From Quadrisphaera setariae (GTDB lineage Bacteria; Actinomycetota; Actinomycetes; Actinomycetales; Quadrisphaeraceae): DNA of 64,000 nt. Shown piece by piece: positions 16,503 through 24,868 of this stretch. The notes below the pieces were generated by a model, which was given only the letters and a program-made list of their open reading frames with translations, ran no database searches and was not told the origin of the DNA. The stretch covers positions 62,001 through 126,000 of the forward strand of contig NZ_VKAC01000013.1 in assembly GCF_008041935.1 (NCBI RefSeq), in the 5' to 3' direction. The translations under genes were made by a program, and so were the position numbers. Position 1 is the stretch's first letter. Each line of letters starts with the position of its first letter.

Positions 16503-17045
16503 GTGGCCTCCTCGAAGCTCCTGACCGACGTCGCCCTGGGTCTCGCCGCCGGATGGGTGGGGTCGGCCGTGAAGGCTGCGGCCGAGTCGGGCCTGCAGGA
16601 GTGGGGCGAGCGGAAGCTCCCGCCCGAGACTGGCCAGAAGGAGCTCGACGGCGCCGACCCGGCCGGCCACGGCGACCGCATGCCGCCGTCGCTGCTCTAC
16701 AGGAAGCTCGTCGCTGCCCGGAAGGGCCAGGCCGCCGCTGACGCGCTGGACGACGACGAGCTCGAGGCCGGTGCCCAGCGGTTCCACCGCGCCCTGGCGT
16801 ACGGCTACCCGGTGTTCTACGCGGTGCTGACGCGCCGGGTGCCGCTGGCGCGCGCCGGTGGCGGAGCGGTCGGGGGAGCAGCGCTCTTCGCCGCCTTCCA
16901 CGGCTCGACCCTGCCCGCCCTGGGCGTGCAGGCGTCGCCGTCGGAGCTCCCGAAGGCGTGGTGGGTGTGGGAGGGCGGCTCGCACCTCGCGTACGGCGTC
17001 GCCGTCGACTTCGTGGTGGACGTGCTGCGCCGCATCACCCGCTGA
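16503..17045 (+). CDS. YagU-like (DUF1440) membrane protein
   Basis: 180 aa. Hydrophobic stretches at the N-terminus (LLTDVALGLAAGWVGSAVK), in the middle (YGYPVFYAVLT; GGGAVGGAALFAAFHGSTLPALGV) and near the end (HLAYGVAVDFVVDVLRRI) match the pattern of YagU/DUF1440 proteins, which include an E. coli protein linked to acid resistance. The GTG at 16503 is chosen because TACTCA ends 6 nt before it; an in-frame GTG at 16485 would add six residues. Function here is unknown. Confidence 0.65.
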   Translation: MASSKLLTDVALGLAAGWVGSAVKAAAESGLQEWGERKLPPETGQKELDGADPAGHGDRMPPSLLYRKLVAARKGQAAADALDDDELEAGAQRFHRALAYGYPVFYAVLTRRVPLARAGGGAVGGAALFAAFHGSTLPALGVQASPSELPKAWWVWEGGSHLAYGVAVDFVVDVLRRITR

Positions 17046-17092
17046 CCGCGTCGCGCCCGGGCCGGGCGCCCCGGGTGGGGAGGCTGAGTTCC

Positions 17093-17148
17093 GGTGGGCA
17101 GGCTGACGTCCGCTTGCGGCCCCGGAAGCGGACGTCAGCCTGCCCACC
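17093..17148. repeat. Perfect 23-bp inverted repeat
   Basis: Arms 17093-17115 and 17126-17148 are exact complements around a 10-nt loop; the arm core is GGCAGGCTGACGTCCGCTT. A degenerate direct copy of the left arm lies immediately before it (from about 17074). It may serve as terminator for the gene ending at 17045 and fills most of the gap. Confidence 0.75.
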
Positions 17149-17236
17149 CGGACGTGCCGGGGACGGGACTGCCGGACGCGTGGCCGGTGTTCTTCCGGAG
17201 GAAGGACCGTTCCACCGGATGCACCTGGAGGACACC

Positions 17237-17545
17237 GTGAAGGCAGTGCTGGACGGCGTCGTCGTGGCTGAGGCCGACGACGACGCGATCGTGCGCATCG
17301 AGGGCAACGCCTACTTCCCGCCGAGCAGCGTGGTGGAGGGGGCGCTGTCGAAGAGCCCCACGCCGTACACGTGCCCCTGGAAGGGCGTGGCGCAGTACTG
17401 GAACGTCACCGCGCCCGGCGGCGCCACCGCCGCGGACGGCGCGTGGAGCTACCCCGAGCCGTACCCGGCCTCCTTCGACCGGGTGGGCTCCGACTACTCC
17501 GGCTACCTGGCCTTCGACAAGGCGCAGATCACCATCACCCCCTGA
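17237..17545 (+). CDS. DUF427 domain protein
   Basis: 102 aa, one DUF427 domain: VKAVLDGVVVAEADDDAIVR, then EGNAYFPPSSV, TPYTCPWKGVAQYWNV and a C-terminal SGYLAFDK. The family is small, soluble and of unknown function. GTG at 17237 is preferred because GGAGGAC lies 5 nt upstream and the family begins with this beta-strand; an ATG at 17219 would add six residues. It is followed by repeats rather than a gene on the same strand. Confidence 0.8.
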   Translation: MKAVLDGVVVAEADDDAIVRIEGNAYFPPSSVVEGALSKSPTPYTCPWKGVAQYWNVTAPGGATAADGAWSYPEPYPASFDRVGSDYSGYLAFDKAQITITP

Positions 17546-17559
17546 CGCGCTTCTCTCCC

Positions 17560-17661
17560 GCACTTGCCGCGGAAAGCGCGCTACCCGCCCTCTCCTTCTC
17601 GCACTTGCCGCGGAAAGTGCGAGAAGGAGAGGGCTCTTGCTGCACGTGCGGCGGAAAGTGC
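17560..17661. repeat. Three 20-bp repeats at exact 41-bp spacing
   Basis: GCACTTGCCGCGGAAAGCGC (17560), GCACTTGCCGCGGAAAGTGC (17601) and GCACGTGCGGCGGAAAGTGC (17642) start 41 bp apart. The middle copy sits in a hairpin with 19-bp perfect arms (17588-17606 and 17615-17633), a likely bidirectional terminator between convergent genes. Confidence 0.75.
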
Positions 17662-17678
17662 GGAAGGGGGGAGGGGCG

Positions 17679-18584
17679 TCAGGCAGCGGTGGAGGCGGAC
17701 GCGGGGTCCTCGGCGAGCAGGCCGGGGGTGTCGTCGGCGAGGTCCCACCACAGCTGGTGCAGCTCGGCGTACTTCTCGCCCGGCTCCGGCCGCTTCTCCC
17801 ACGGCTTGTCGATGATGAAGTGGATGTTCTTCACCTCGGCCGCGTCCCACACCTGCGGGTGCTGGTGCGGCAGCGTCTTCAGCGCGTTGTAGACGTACGC
17901 CATCGGCTGCCAGCGCCCGTCGAAGAACTCGTTGAGGAAGTCCTGCTCGGCGAACTGGTAGGCCGAGAGGTCCTCCAGCCCGCGCAGCCGGGCGAGCATC
18001 TCCGCGTGCACGGCCGCGTCGGGTTCGATGACGAGGAAGCCGCCGTTGAAGTACTCCTCCACGCCGGGCTCGCGCACGTGGGAGGCGCCGCGGCAGTGCG
18101 TGTAGAAGCAGTTGGCAGGCACCCAGCTGGCCGGGTAGCTGGCGATGCGGTTGGGGTTGCACCGGCACGCGTGGCACGCGGCGATCCCCCCGGCGGGCAG
18201 CTCGGCGGAGAACAGCTCGTCCATGGGCTGCACGACCAGCATGTCGGCGTCCAGCACCACCAGCCGCGAGAACTCCACCAGCCCCCACGCCCCGAGCTTG
18301 GTCCACACCTCGGCGAAACGGGCGTTGGCGTAGTGCGCCTCCAGGGACTCGTCGGGCCCGACGCGCGGCAGCTCGCGCACCAGAGCGCCGTCCTCGAGGA
18401 GCGCGCGGCGCGCGTCGTCGTCGACGTCCTCGGTGACCATGACGACGAGCGGGTGCTGCGAGCCGCTGCGCCGCAGGGAGGCGTGCAGCGCCCGGACGCC
18501 CACGAGGTAGCTCGGCTGGGTGAGCAGCGTCGCCCAGGCCGCGGGTCGCGCGTCGACGCGCTCGTCGAGACGGGGCCCGCTCAC
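17679..18584 (-). CDS. Glycogenin-like glycosyltransferase (GT8 family)
   Basis: 301 aa. The GT8 fold is shown by AAWATLLTQPSYLVGVRALHAS at the start, the metal/UDP-sugar DXD motif VVLDADMLVV, EEYFNGGFLVIEPD, QDFLNEFFDGRWQPMAYVYNAL, and a final VKNIHFIIDKPWEK. This is the arrangement of glycogenin, galactinol synthase and PGSIP proteins, which use UDP-sugars. Its GTG overlaps the stop of the flavin oxidase gene by 4 nt, so the two enzymes are coupled and probably act on one product. The acceptor is unknown. Confidence 0.88.
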   Translation of the reverse strand: MSGPRLDERVDARPAAWATLLTQPSYLVGVRALHASLRRSGSQHPLVVMVTEDVDDDARRALLEDGALVRELPRVGPDESLEAHYANARFAEVWTKLGAWGLVEFSRLVVLDADMLVVQPMDELFSAELPAGGIAACHACRCNPNRIASYPASWVPANCFYTHCRGASHVREPGVEEYFNGGFLVIEPDAAVHAEMLARLRGLEDLSAYQFAEQDFLNEFFDGRWQPMAYVYNALKTLPHQHPQVWDAAEVKNIHFIIDKPWEKRPEPGEKYAELHQLWWDLADDTPGLLAEDPASASTAA

Positions 18585-19990
18585 GCGGCCACCTCCGACG
18601 CGCGCGAGGCAGGGAAGAGCCGGTCGGTGAAGGCGTTGCTGAAGACGCGCTCGGGGTCCAGGGCCTCGCGCACGGCGAGGAAGTCGTCCCATCGCGGGTA
18701 GAGCGCCGGCCAGTCGTAGAGGGTGTCGTCGAAGTACTTGCCCCAGTGCGGGCGGCCGCCCTCGGCGGCGAGCAGCTTCTCGACCTCGATCAGGAAGTCG
18801 ACGCCCTCCTCGCTGAGCGAGCCGTCCTCGGCGTAGTAGACGACGAAGCCGAAGTACAGGGTGTCGCCGCCCTCCGACGGACTCAGCCACGCCCGCGACG
18901 GACCCGTGGCCCGCAGGATGATCGGGTAGTGCAGGTGCGGGCTGGTCTCCGCGTGCCAGGCGCGGATCTTCTGGACGACGGCGGGCGCGCGGTCCAGCGG
19001 CACCCCGATCTCCACGTTGATCTGCGGCGTCGCGATGCCGCGCATGAAGACCTGGTAGACGTCACCGGTCACGTCGGAGAAGTCCTTGAAGCGGGTCACC
19101 GTGCGGAACGGCTTGCCCTGCGCGTCGAGGATGCGGGTGTCGGCGCGCATGTGCGCCAGCGCTGCGTCGACGGCGCGGTTCATGGCGTCGCTGGTCTCGG
19201 TGCGCTCCACCAGCTGCCGCCCACCGGCCTCCCAGGCGGCCAGCTCGGGCGCCGCGGCGCGCTGCGCGGTCCAGACGTGCACCTTCTCGTCGTCCGGGAA
19301 CCACCACGCCTTGGCCATCTCGTGACCGCGGTTCCAGACGAGCAGGTCGTCCTCGAGGGTCTCGGCGCTGGTGGCGCCCTTGACGCACGAGTACACGGCC
19401 ACGGGGACGGTGCGCAGCGTCACCGAGGTGACCACGCCGAGGGTGCCCAGACCCACCTGCAGCGCGCCGAACCAGGGGTGGTCGGCGCCGAACTCCTCCA
19501 CGGAGCCGTCGGCCATGACCAGGCGCACCGCGAGCAGCGCGTCGCCGATGGAGCTCTGCTGCAGGCCCTGGCCGTGCGTGCCGGTCGCCAGTGCGCCGGC
19601 GAGGGTCTGCTCGGCGATGACGCCGGGGGACGACGGGAGCATGCGGCCGAGCCCGGCGAGGGCGTCGTAGACCTCCTGCAGCACGGTGCCGCCGGCGAAC
19701 GTGGCCCAGTCCTCGCCGTGCGCGAGCAGGCCGCGGTGGCCGCGCACGTCCAGGAGGACCTCGCTCTCCGACGAGCCGGCGGGGGCCAGCATCCGCCCCG
19801 AGGACATGCGGCTGCCCACCAGCCGCACGCGGCCGGGGCGGGAAGCGAGCAGGGAGCGGACCTCGAGCTCGGAGCTCGCCCTCACCAGGGCCGACGCGTC
19901 GGCCAGGGTGGAGTTGCGGGCCCAGTTCCACAGACGGCCGGCGTCGTCCTCGGACACGTCACGACGGGGGTACGGACGCTCAGGAGCCAT
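18581..19990 (-). CDS. FAD-linked oxidase, aldonolactone oxidase-like
   Basis: 469 aa. The N-terminal FAD_binding_4 (PCMH-type) domain contains VRLVGSRMSSGRMLAPAG, PSSPGVIAEQTLAGALATGTHGQG and LGTLGVVTSVTL. The C-terminal ALO domain ends in GGRPHWGKYFDDTLYDWPAL, the HWGK signature of L-gulono/L-galactono/D-arabinono-1,4-lactone oxidases. The ATG at 19990 is preceded by GAGAGG; an upstream in-frame ATG at 20017 lacks such a site. It lies upstream of, and coupled to, a GT8 glycosyltransferase. The sugar-lactone substrate is inferred from family. Confidence 0.88.
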   Translation of the reverse strand: MAPERPYPRRDVSEDDAGRLWNWARNSTLADASALVRASSELEVRSLLASRPGRVRLVGSRMSSGRMLAPAGSSESEVLLDVRGHRGLLAHGEDWATFAGGTVLQEVYDALAGLGRMLPSSPGVIAEQTLAGALATGTHGQGLQQSSIGDALLAVRLVMADGSVEEFGADHPWFGALQVGLGTLGVVTSVTLRTVPVAVYSCVKGATSAETLEDDLLVWNRGHEMAKAWWFPDDEKVHVWTAQRAAAPELAAWEAGGRQLVERTETSDAMNRAVDAALAHMRADTRILDAQGKPFRTVTRFKDFSDVTGDVYQVFMRGIATPQINVEIGVPLDRAPAVVQKIRAWHAETSPHLHYPIILRATGPSRAWLSPSEGGDTLYFGFVVYYAEDGSLSEEGVDFLIEVEKLLAAEGGRPHWGKYFDDTLYDWPALYPRWDDFLAVREALDPERVFSNAFTDRLFPASRASEVAA

Positions 19991-20139
19991 GGCTTGACCT
20001 CTCTTCGCGCGATCCACCGACCTCGCCCGTGCGGCGGGTCGTCCTGCGCGGGCAGGAAGGAGTGCTGCACGACGCTAACCGCGCCAGGGCCTGTTCGCCG
20101 AGCAGGAGGAAGTGGTCTGGGTCACACCGGTGGACCGCC

Positions 20140-20145
20140 TAGCCT
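20140..20145 (+). promoter_or_regulatory. -10 box of hisH (leaderless)
   Basis: TAGCCT ends 6 nt before the hisH GTG. The spacer GGAGGA could alternatively act as a very close Shine-Dalgarno. Confidence 0.5.
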
Positions 20146-20151
20146 GGAGGA

Positions 20152-20865
20152 GTGACCAGCGCGACCGCTTCGAGCGAGGGCCTGACCAGCACCGACAGCA
20201 CTCCCGGTCAGCCGCGGCGCCCCCGCGTCGTCGTCCTCGACTACGGCTTCGGCAACGTGCGCTCCGCCGTGCGAGCCCTCGAGCGGGTGGGTGCGGACGT
20301 CGAGCTCACCGCCGACCGGCGCACCGCGCAGGAGGCCGACGGCCTCGTGGTCCCGGGCGTCGGCGCCTTCGAGGCGTGCGTGCAGGGCATCAAGGGCGTG
20401 CGCGGTGACGAGGTGGTCGACCGGCGCCTGGCCGGTGGCCGCCCCGTGCTCGGCATCTGCGTGGGGCTGCAGGTGATGTTCGCCCGCGGCGTCGAGCACG
20501 GCGTCCAGAGCGAGGGCCTGGGGGAGTGGCCCGGCACCGTGGAGCGCCTGCCCGCCGCCGTGGTCCCGCACATGGGCTGGAACACCGTCGACGCGCCGGA
20601 GGGCTCGGTGCTCTTCGACGGCATCGCCGACGAGCGCTTCTACTTCGTCCACTCCTACGGCGTGCAGCGCTGGGAGATGGACGACGACGTCCGCGAGGAC
20701 GGCACGCTGCGCCGCCGCCGGCCGCTCGTGACGTGGGCCGAGCACGGCGCCCCCTTCGTGGCGGCCGTGGAGAACGGGCCGCTGTCGGCCACGCAGTTCC
20801 ACCCGGAGAAGTCCGGCGACGCCGGCGCGCAGCTGCTGCGCAACTGGGTCACCTCCCTGCGCTGA
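20152..20865 (+). CDS. hisH: Imidazole glycerol phosphate synthase, glutaminase subunit
   Basis: 237-aa class I glutamine amidotransferase that feeds ammonia to HisF. The triad is Cys103 ([10 protein letters not shown]), His217 and Glu219 ([10 protein letters not shown]); PHMGWNTV and FYFVHSYGV are also typical. An N-terminal tail of about 22 residues precedes the conserved [11 protein letters not shown] strand. It is separated from hisB by more than 10 kb and from priA by 6 kb, so the his pathway genes are scattered within the window. hisF is not present here. Confidence 0.95.
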   Translation: MTSATASSEGLTSTDSTPGQPRRPRVVVLDYGFGNVRSAVRALERVGADVELTADRRTAQEADGLVVPGVGAFEACVQGIKGVRGDEVVDRRLAGGRPVLGICVGLQVMFARGVEHGVQSEGLGEWPGTVERLPAAVVPHMGWNTVDAPEGSVLFDGIADERFYFVHSYGVQRWEMDDDVREDGTLRRRRPLVTWAEHGAPFVAAVENGPLSATQFHPEKSGDAGAQLLRNWVTSLR

Positions 20866-20898
20866 CCCCCACCTCCCGTCCCCTCGAGGGACCGCAGG

Positions 20899-21531
20899 TC
20901 AGGAGGACGACGACGCCGGGGCGCTCGCGGCGAGGCCGTCCAGCAGCAGGCGCAGCCCGGTCGTGAACGCGTGGTCCGCGCGCCGCTCCGGTGACGGCTC
21001 GGCGCGCAGCGCCTCGCCGAGCGGCCCGCGCGCGTCGTCGTCGTCCACCTCGACCATCGCGTCGGGGGCGGCGGCGTCCAGGGCGGAGCCCAGCACGAAG
21101 CACTCCAGGGCGGTCAGGGTGGCCATCGCCTCCTGCGGGGAGACGCCGGCGCGGGCCAGGAGGCCGAGCACCCTGTCGTACCCGCGCGCCGCGCGGTGGC
21201 TCCGGATCGGCTCGGTGGTCAGCAGGCCGATGGCGCGGGGGTGGCGGGCGAACGCCGCGCGGTAGCTGACGAGCCACTGCTCGAGCGGTTCGCGCCAGCC
21301 GGCCCCCGCGGGCACCTCGGAGAGGTCCTCGTCCAGGCCCGACGTCACGACCTCGCGGATGAGGTCCACCAGCTCGGCCCGGTCCCTCACGTGCTCGTAG
21401 AGCGACGAGACGTGCACCGACAGGCGCCGGCTGACGGCGGACATCGTCAGCTGGCCGTTGACCTCCAGCTCCGCCAGGGCCGCCGCGACGATGCGCTCGC
21501 GGTCGAGCAGGCGGGTCCGTGGGCGGGGCAT
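20899..21531 (-). CDS. TetR-family regulator
   Basis: 210 aa. N-terminal helix-turn-helix at about residues 8-55 (LDRERIVAAALAELEVNGQLTMSAVSRRL, HVSSLYEHVRDRAELVDLI), then a ligand domain typical of TetR_C (FARHPRAIGLLTTEP; ALECFVLGSALD). The ATG at 21531 has a CACGAT box 6 nt upstream. It is divergent from an APC permease gene, and a palindrome (21617-21631) stands just upstream of that gene. By context it probably represses the permease-amidohydrolase operon. Confidence 0.85.
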   Translation of the reverse strand: MPRPRTRLLDRERIVAAALAELEVNGQLTMSAVSRRLSVHVSSLYEHVRDRAELVDLIREVVTSGLDEDLSEVPAGAGWREPLEQWLVSYRAAFARHPRAIGLLTTEPIRSHRAARGYDRVLGLLARAGVSPQEAMATLTALECFVLGSALDAAAPDAMVEVDDDDARGPLGEALRAEPSPERRADHAFTTGLRLLLDGLAASAPASSSS

Positions 21532-21616
21532 CCGTCGATCGTGCCAGGACCGGTTCGGGTCGGAGTCTGCGCTCACCCCTTCCGCTGGCTCGTCGTGAGC
21601 CCTACGGTGTGCCGAT

Positions 21617-21631
21617 CCCAAAGGGTTTGGG
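21617..21631. promoter_or_regulatory. Candidate TetR operator
   Basis: Palindrome CCCAAA-GGG-TTTGGG, 18 nt before the permease ATG and 86 nt before the divergent TetR gene. It is AT-richer than its surroundings. A GAGGAG ribosome-binding site follows (21638-21643). Confidence 0.6.
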
Positions 21632-21648
21632 TTAATCGAGGAGTGCTC

Positions 21649-23160
21649 ATGACGACGCACCGCCCCGCCGCACCGACGGCCACCAGCCCCGCCACCAGCC
21701 GCACCGGCACCGCTGCCGGCTCGGACGGCCCCACCGCAGCGACGGCGCTGCGCCCCGGGGTCCTCGGCACGTCCAGCATCGCCTTCATCGTCATCTCGGC
21801 CGCCGCACCGCTGACCGTGATGGCGGGCGTCGCCCCGCTCGCCCTGCTCATCGGCGGCCCGGGAGCCCCCGCCGCCTACGTCATCGCCGGCCTCGTGCTG
21901 CTGCTCTTCGCCTCCGGCTTCACCGCCATGTCAGCGGTGGTGCCCAGCGGCGGCGCCTTCTACAGCTACATCACCCTCGGCCTGGGCCGCCCCGCCGGCT
22001 TCGCGTCGGCGCTGCTCGCGCTGGTCTCGTACAACGCCCTCCAGATCGGCGTCTACGGCCTGCTCGGCGTCGCCGGGACCACCGCCGTCACCACGCTGAC
22101 CGGCGCCCAGGTGCCCTGGTGGGTCATCTCGCTCACCGCCCTCGTGCTCGTCCACCTCCTCGGGCGCAGCGGTGTCGACGTCGGCGCCAAGGTCCTCGCG
22201 GTGCTCCTCACCCTCGAGACCGCCATCCTCGTGGTCGTCTGCACCGGCATCTTCGCCGCCGGCGCCGTCCAGCTCGGCCAGCCCGGGTCGTTCACCCCGA
22301 CCGCGGTGTTCGCGCCCGGCATGGCCGCCGTCCTGGCGCTCGCGTTCGTCGCGTTCACCGGCTTCGAGTCCACGGCGATCTACCGCGCCGAGGCCCGCGA
22401 CCCCGAGCGCACCGTCCCCCGCGCCACCATCGTGTCGGTCGGCTTCCTCGCCGCCTTCTACGCCTTCGTCGTGTGGACCGTCGGGCACGCGTACGGCAAC
22501 CAGGGCCCCGAGTACCTGGCCCAGCACCTCAACGACCTGTTCGCCGTGGCCGCCACCCAGTACGTCGGGGCGCGGGCCGCGGACGTCCTCGTCGTCCTGC
22601 TGGTCAGCAGCGTCTTCGCCTCCCTGCTGGCCTTCCACAACGCCTGCAACCGCTACGCCCGCTCCCTCGCCGCCGAGGGCGTGCTGCCCCGGGCGCTGGC
22701 ACGCACGCACCCCCGCTACCAGTCCCCGGCCACCGCTGGCCTCGCGCAGACGGTGCTCGCGCTCGTCGTCGTCGGCGGCTTCGCCCTCGCCGGTGCCGAC
22801 CCCTACCGCCAGCTGCTCCTGTGGGTGAACACCCCCGGCGGCATCGGGCTGCTCCTGCTCCAGGCCCTGGCCTGCGCCGCGGTCCTCCGCTTCTTCTGGA
22901 AGGACCGGCGCGGGTACAGCACGCTCCGCGTGATCGTCGCCCCCGCTCTCGGGCTCGTGCTGCTCGTCGTGGCCATCGTCCTGACCATCAGCCAGATCGA
23001 CCTGCTCACCTCGGCCGGCGCGGCGGTGAACACCGTGCTCGTCGGCCTCGTCTTCGCCGTCGTCGTCCTCGGGCTGGTGCTCTCGCCGGTGCTCGCCCGG
23101 CGCATGCCGGAGGCCTGGGCGCGGCTCGGCACCGGTCGCGGGGAGGATGGCGCAGCGTGA
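21649..23160 (+). CDS. APC-family amino acid permease
   Basis: 503 aa with about 12 hydrophobic segments. The first is preceded by a Thr/Ala-rich cytoplasmic tail of about 40 residues. Family hallmarks: SIAFIVISAAAPLTVMAG in TM1 with a helix break, PSGGAFYSYITLGLGRPAGF, FVAFTGFESTAIYRAEARDPERTVPRA and LAFHNACNRYARSLAAEGVLP. It would import an amino acid or amine by proton symport. It is divergent from TetR and overlaps an amidohydrolase gene by 4 nt, which points to a coupled uptake-and-hydrolysis function. The substrate is unknown. Confidence 0.9.
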   Translation: MTTHRPAAPTATSPATSRTGTAAGSDGPTAATALRPGVLGTSSIAFIVISAAAPLTVMAGVAPLALLIGGPGAPAAYVIAGLVLLLFASGFTAMSAVVPSGGAFYSYITLGLGRPAGFASALLALVSYNALQIGVYGLLGVAGTTAVTTLTGAQVPWWVISLTALVLVHLLGRSGVDVGAKVLAVLLTLETAILVVVCTGIFAAGAVQLGQPGSFTPTAVFAPGMAAVLALAFVAFTGFESTAIYRAEARDPERTVPRATIVSVGFLAAFYAFVVWTVGHAYGNQGPEYLAQHLNDLFAVAATQYVGARAADVLVVLLVSSVFASLLAFHNACNRYARSLAAEGVLPRALARTHPRYQSPATAGLAQTVLALVVVGGFALAGADPYRQLLLWVNTPGGIGLLLLQALACAAVLRFFWKDRRGYSTLRVIVAPALGLVLLVVAIVLTISQIDLLTSAGAAVNTVLVGLVFAVVVLGLVLSPVLARRMPEAWARLGTGRGEDGAA

Positions 23161-24803
23161 GCTCCCCCAGCACGGCTGACCTGCTGATCGTCGACGCCGA
23201 CGTCGTCACCCTCGACCCCGCCCGTCCCCGCGCCCGCGCCGTGGCCGTCTCCCGCGGCGTGGTCGTGGACGTCGGAGGGGACGAGGTCGCCGAGCGGTGG
23301 CGCGGCTCCCGCACCGAGGTCGTCACCCTCGGCGGCGCCGCGCTGACCCCCGGCTGGGTGGACGGCCACTCCCACCCCGTGGGCAGCCTCACGATGTCCG
23401 CGGGCGCCGACCTCACCGCCGTGCGCACGCTGGACCAGCTGCGCGAGCGCCTCGCGCAGCTGGCCCGGGAGAGCACCGACGGCTGGGTGCAGGGGTGGGG
23501 CCTCGTGCCCGACGTCTTCCCCGGCGGGGTGCCGCGCGCCGACCTCGTCGACGACGCGCTCGGCGGCGCGCTCTGCCTGCTCCGCATGGCCGACGCCCAC
23601 TCGGCGCTGGCGAGCACGTCGCTGCTGCGGGCCGCGGGCGTCGACGGCCCGCGGCGCTTCGCCAGCACCGCCGAGGTCATCTGCGACGCCACGGCCGACG
23701 GGCCGCGCCCCACGGGCTTCCTGCTCGAGTGGGACGCGATGGCGCTCGCCGACCGCCACGCCCCCAGCGCCCCCGACGCCGAGCTGCGGTCCCGGCTGCG
23801 CTCGCTGCTCGGCGACATGGCGGCGCAGGGCCTGGTCGGCGCCCACGTCATGGACGGCGACGCCGCCTCGCTGGACCTGCTGGCCCGCACCGAGGACGAC
23901 GGCGACCTGCCGCTCCGGCTGCGCGTCGCCCCGTTCTGCATGCCCGGGGTCGACGACGACGACGTCGCCCAGCTCGTCGCGTGGCAGGAGCGCACCGGGC
24001 GGCGCTGGCGGGTGGCGGGCGTCAAGCTCATGATCGACGGCACCATCGACGGCGGCACGGCCTGGCTGGACCACGCCGACGCCAACGGCGAGAGCACCGG
24101 CTCGTACTGGCGCGACCCCCAGGCCTACGCCCGCGCCGTGCGGGCGCTGGACGCCGCCGGGGTCCCCACGGTCACGCACGCCATCGGGGACGGCGGGGTG
24201 CGCTTCGTCATGGACGTGCTCGAGCCGCTCGGGCCGCCCGTGCCCGCCGACAGCGCCCCCGGACGCCGCGCCGCCCACCGCCTCGAGCACCTGGAGACGC
24301 TCCCGGACGACCTCGTCACCCGCATCGGCCGCTCGGGCATCACCGCCTCGATGCAGCCGACGCACTGCTCGCACTTCGTGGCCGCCGACGGCAGCGACAA
24401 CTGGTCGGTGCGCCTGGGCCCCGAGCGCGCCGGCCACGGCTGGCGCATCCGCGACCTGTTGGGCGCGGGGGCGCTGGTGGTGCTCGGCTCGGACTGGCCC
24501 GTCGCCCACTTCGACGCCCGCGCGATCATGGCCGCCGCCCAGCTGCGCCGCCCCGTCGAGGACGACGACGCCGCGCCCGTCGGCCCGGACCAGGCCATCA
24601 GCGCCGTGGCGGCGCTCACCGGGTACACCCGCGCCCCCGCGCTGGCCGTGGGAGACGCAGCGCGGGGGGTCATCCGGGTGGGGGCCGCGGCGGACCTGAC
24701 GGCCGTGGGCGTCGACCCGACCACCGCCCCGCCGGCGGACCTCGCCGCCGCGCCCGTGGTGCTCACCGTGGTCGGAGGCGCCCCCGTGCACCGCACGCTC
24801 TGA
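23157..24803 (+). CDS. Metal-dependent amidohydrolase (YtcJ-like, amidohydrolase_3)
   Basis: 548 aa. The N-terminal beta-sandwich (ADLLIVDADVVTLDPARP) leads to the metal site GWVDGHSHP. Later motifs are VKLMIDGTIDGGTAWL, TVTHAIGDGGVRFVMDVL, HRLEHLETL and LGSDWPVAHFDARAI, with the catalytic aspartate in GSDWP. The order is that of YtcJ and related exported or cytoplasmic amidohydrolases; here there is no signal peptide. The GTG overlaps the permease stop and GGGAGG lies 10 nt upstream. It probably hydrolyses the compound imported by the permease, which is an inference. Confidence 0.9.
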   Translation: MSSPSTADLLIVDADVVTLDPARPRARAVAVSRGVVVDVGGDEVAERWRGSRTEVVTLGGAALTPGWVDGHSHPVGSLTMSAGADLTAVRTLDQLRERLAQLARESTDGWVQGWGLVPDVFPGGVPRADLVDDALGGALCLLRMADAHSALASTSLLRAAGVDGPRRFASTAEVICDATADGPRPTGFLLEWDAMALADRHAPSAPDAELRSRLRSLLGDMAAQGLVGAHVMDGDAASLDLLARTEDDGDLPLRLRVAPFCMPGVDDDDVAQLVAWQERTGRRWRVAGVKLMIDGTIDGGTAWLDHADANGESTGSYWRDPQAYARAVRALDAAGVPTVTHAIGDGGVRFVMDVLEPLGPPVPADSAPGRRAAHRLEHLETLPDDLVTRIGRSGITASMQPTHCSHFVAADGSDNWSVRLGPERAGHGWRIRDLLGAGALVVLGSDWPVAHFDARAIMAAAQLRRPVEDDDAAPVGPDQAISAVAALTGYTRAPALAVGDAARGVIRVGAAADLTAVGVDPTTAPPADLAAAPVVLTVVGGAPVHRTL

Positions 24804-24856
24804 CCCGGGCGCTGGCGGGGGAGCGGCGGACCGCGGAGGGACCAGCTGACGGGCAC

Positions 24857-24862
24857 TAGCCT
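24857..24862 (+). promoter_or_regulatory. -10 box of the lipoprotein gene (leaderless)
   Basis: TAGCCT ends 6 nt before the GTG at 24869. Confidence 0.55.
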
Positions 24863-24868
24863 CGCCGG

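Noticed and set aside
17560-17661. CRISPR array
   Set aside because: Only three diverged 20-bp units with 21-nt intervals, no cas genes, and the central interval is palindromic with the previous one. Kept as a repeat finding instead.
21649-24803. Permease and amidohydrolase as a broken fusion
   Set aside because: They overlap by a normal GTGA stop/start and each has a complete domain.
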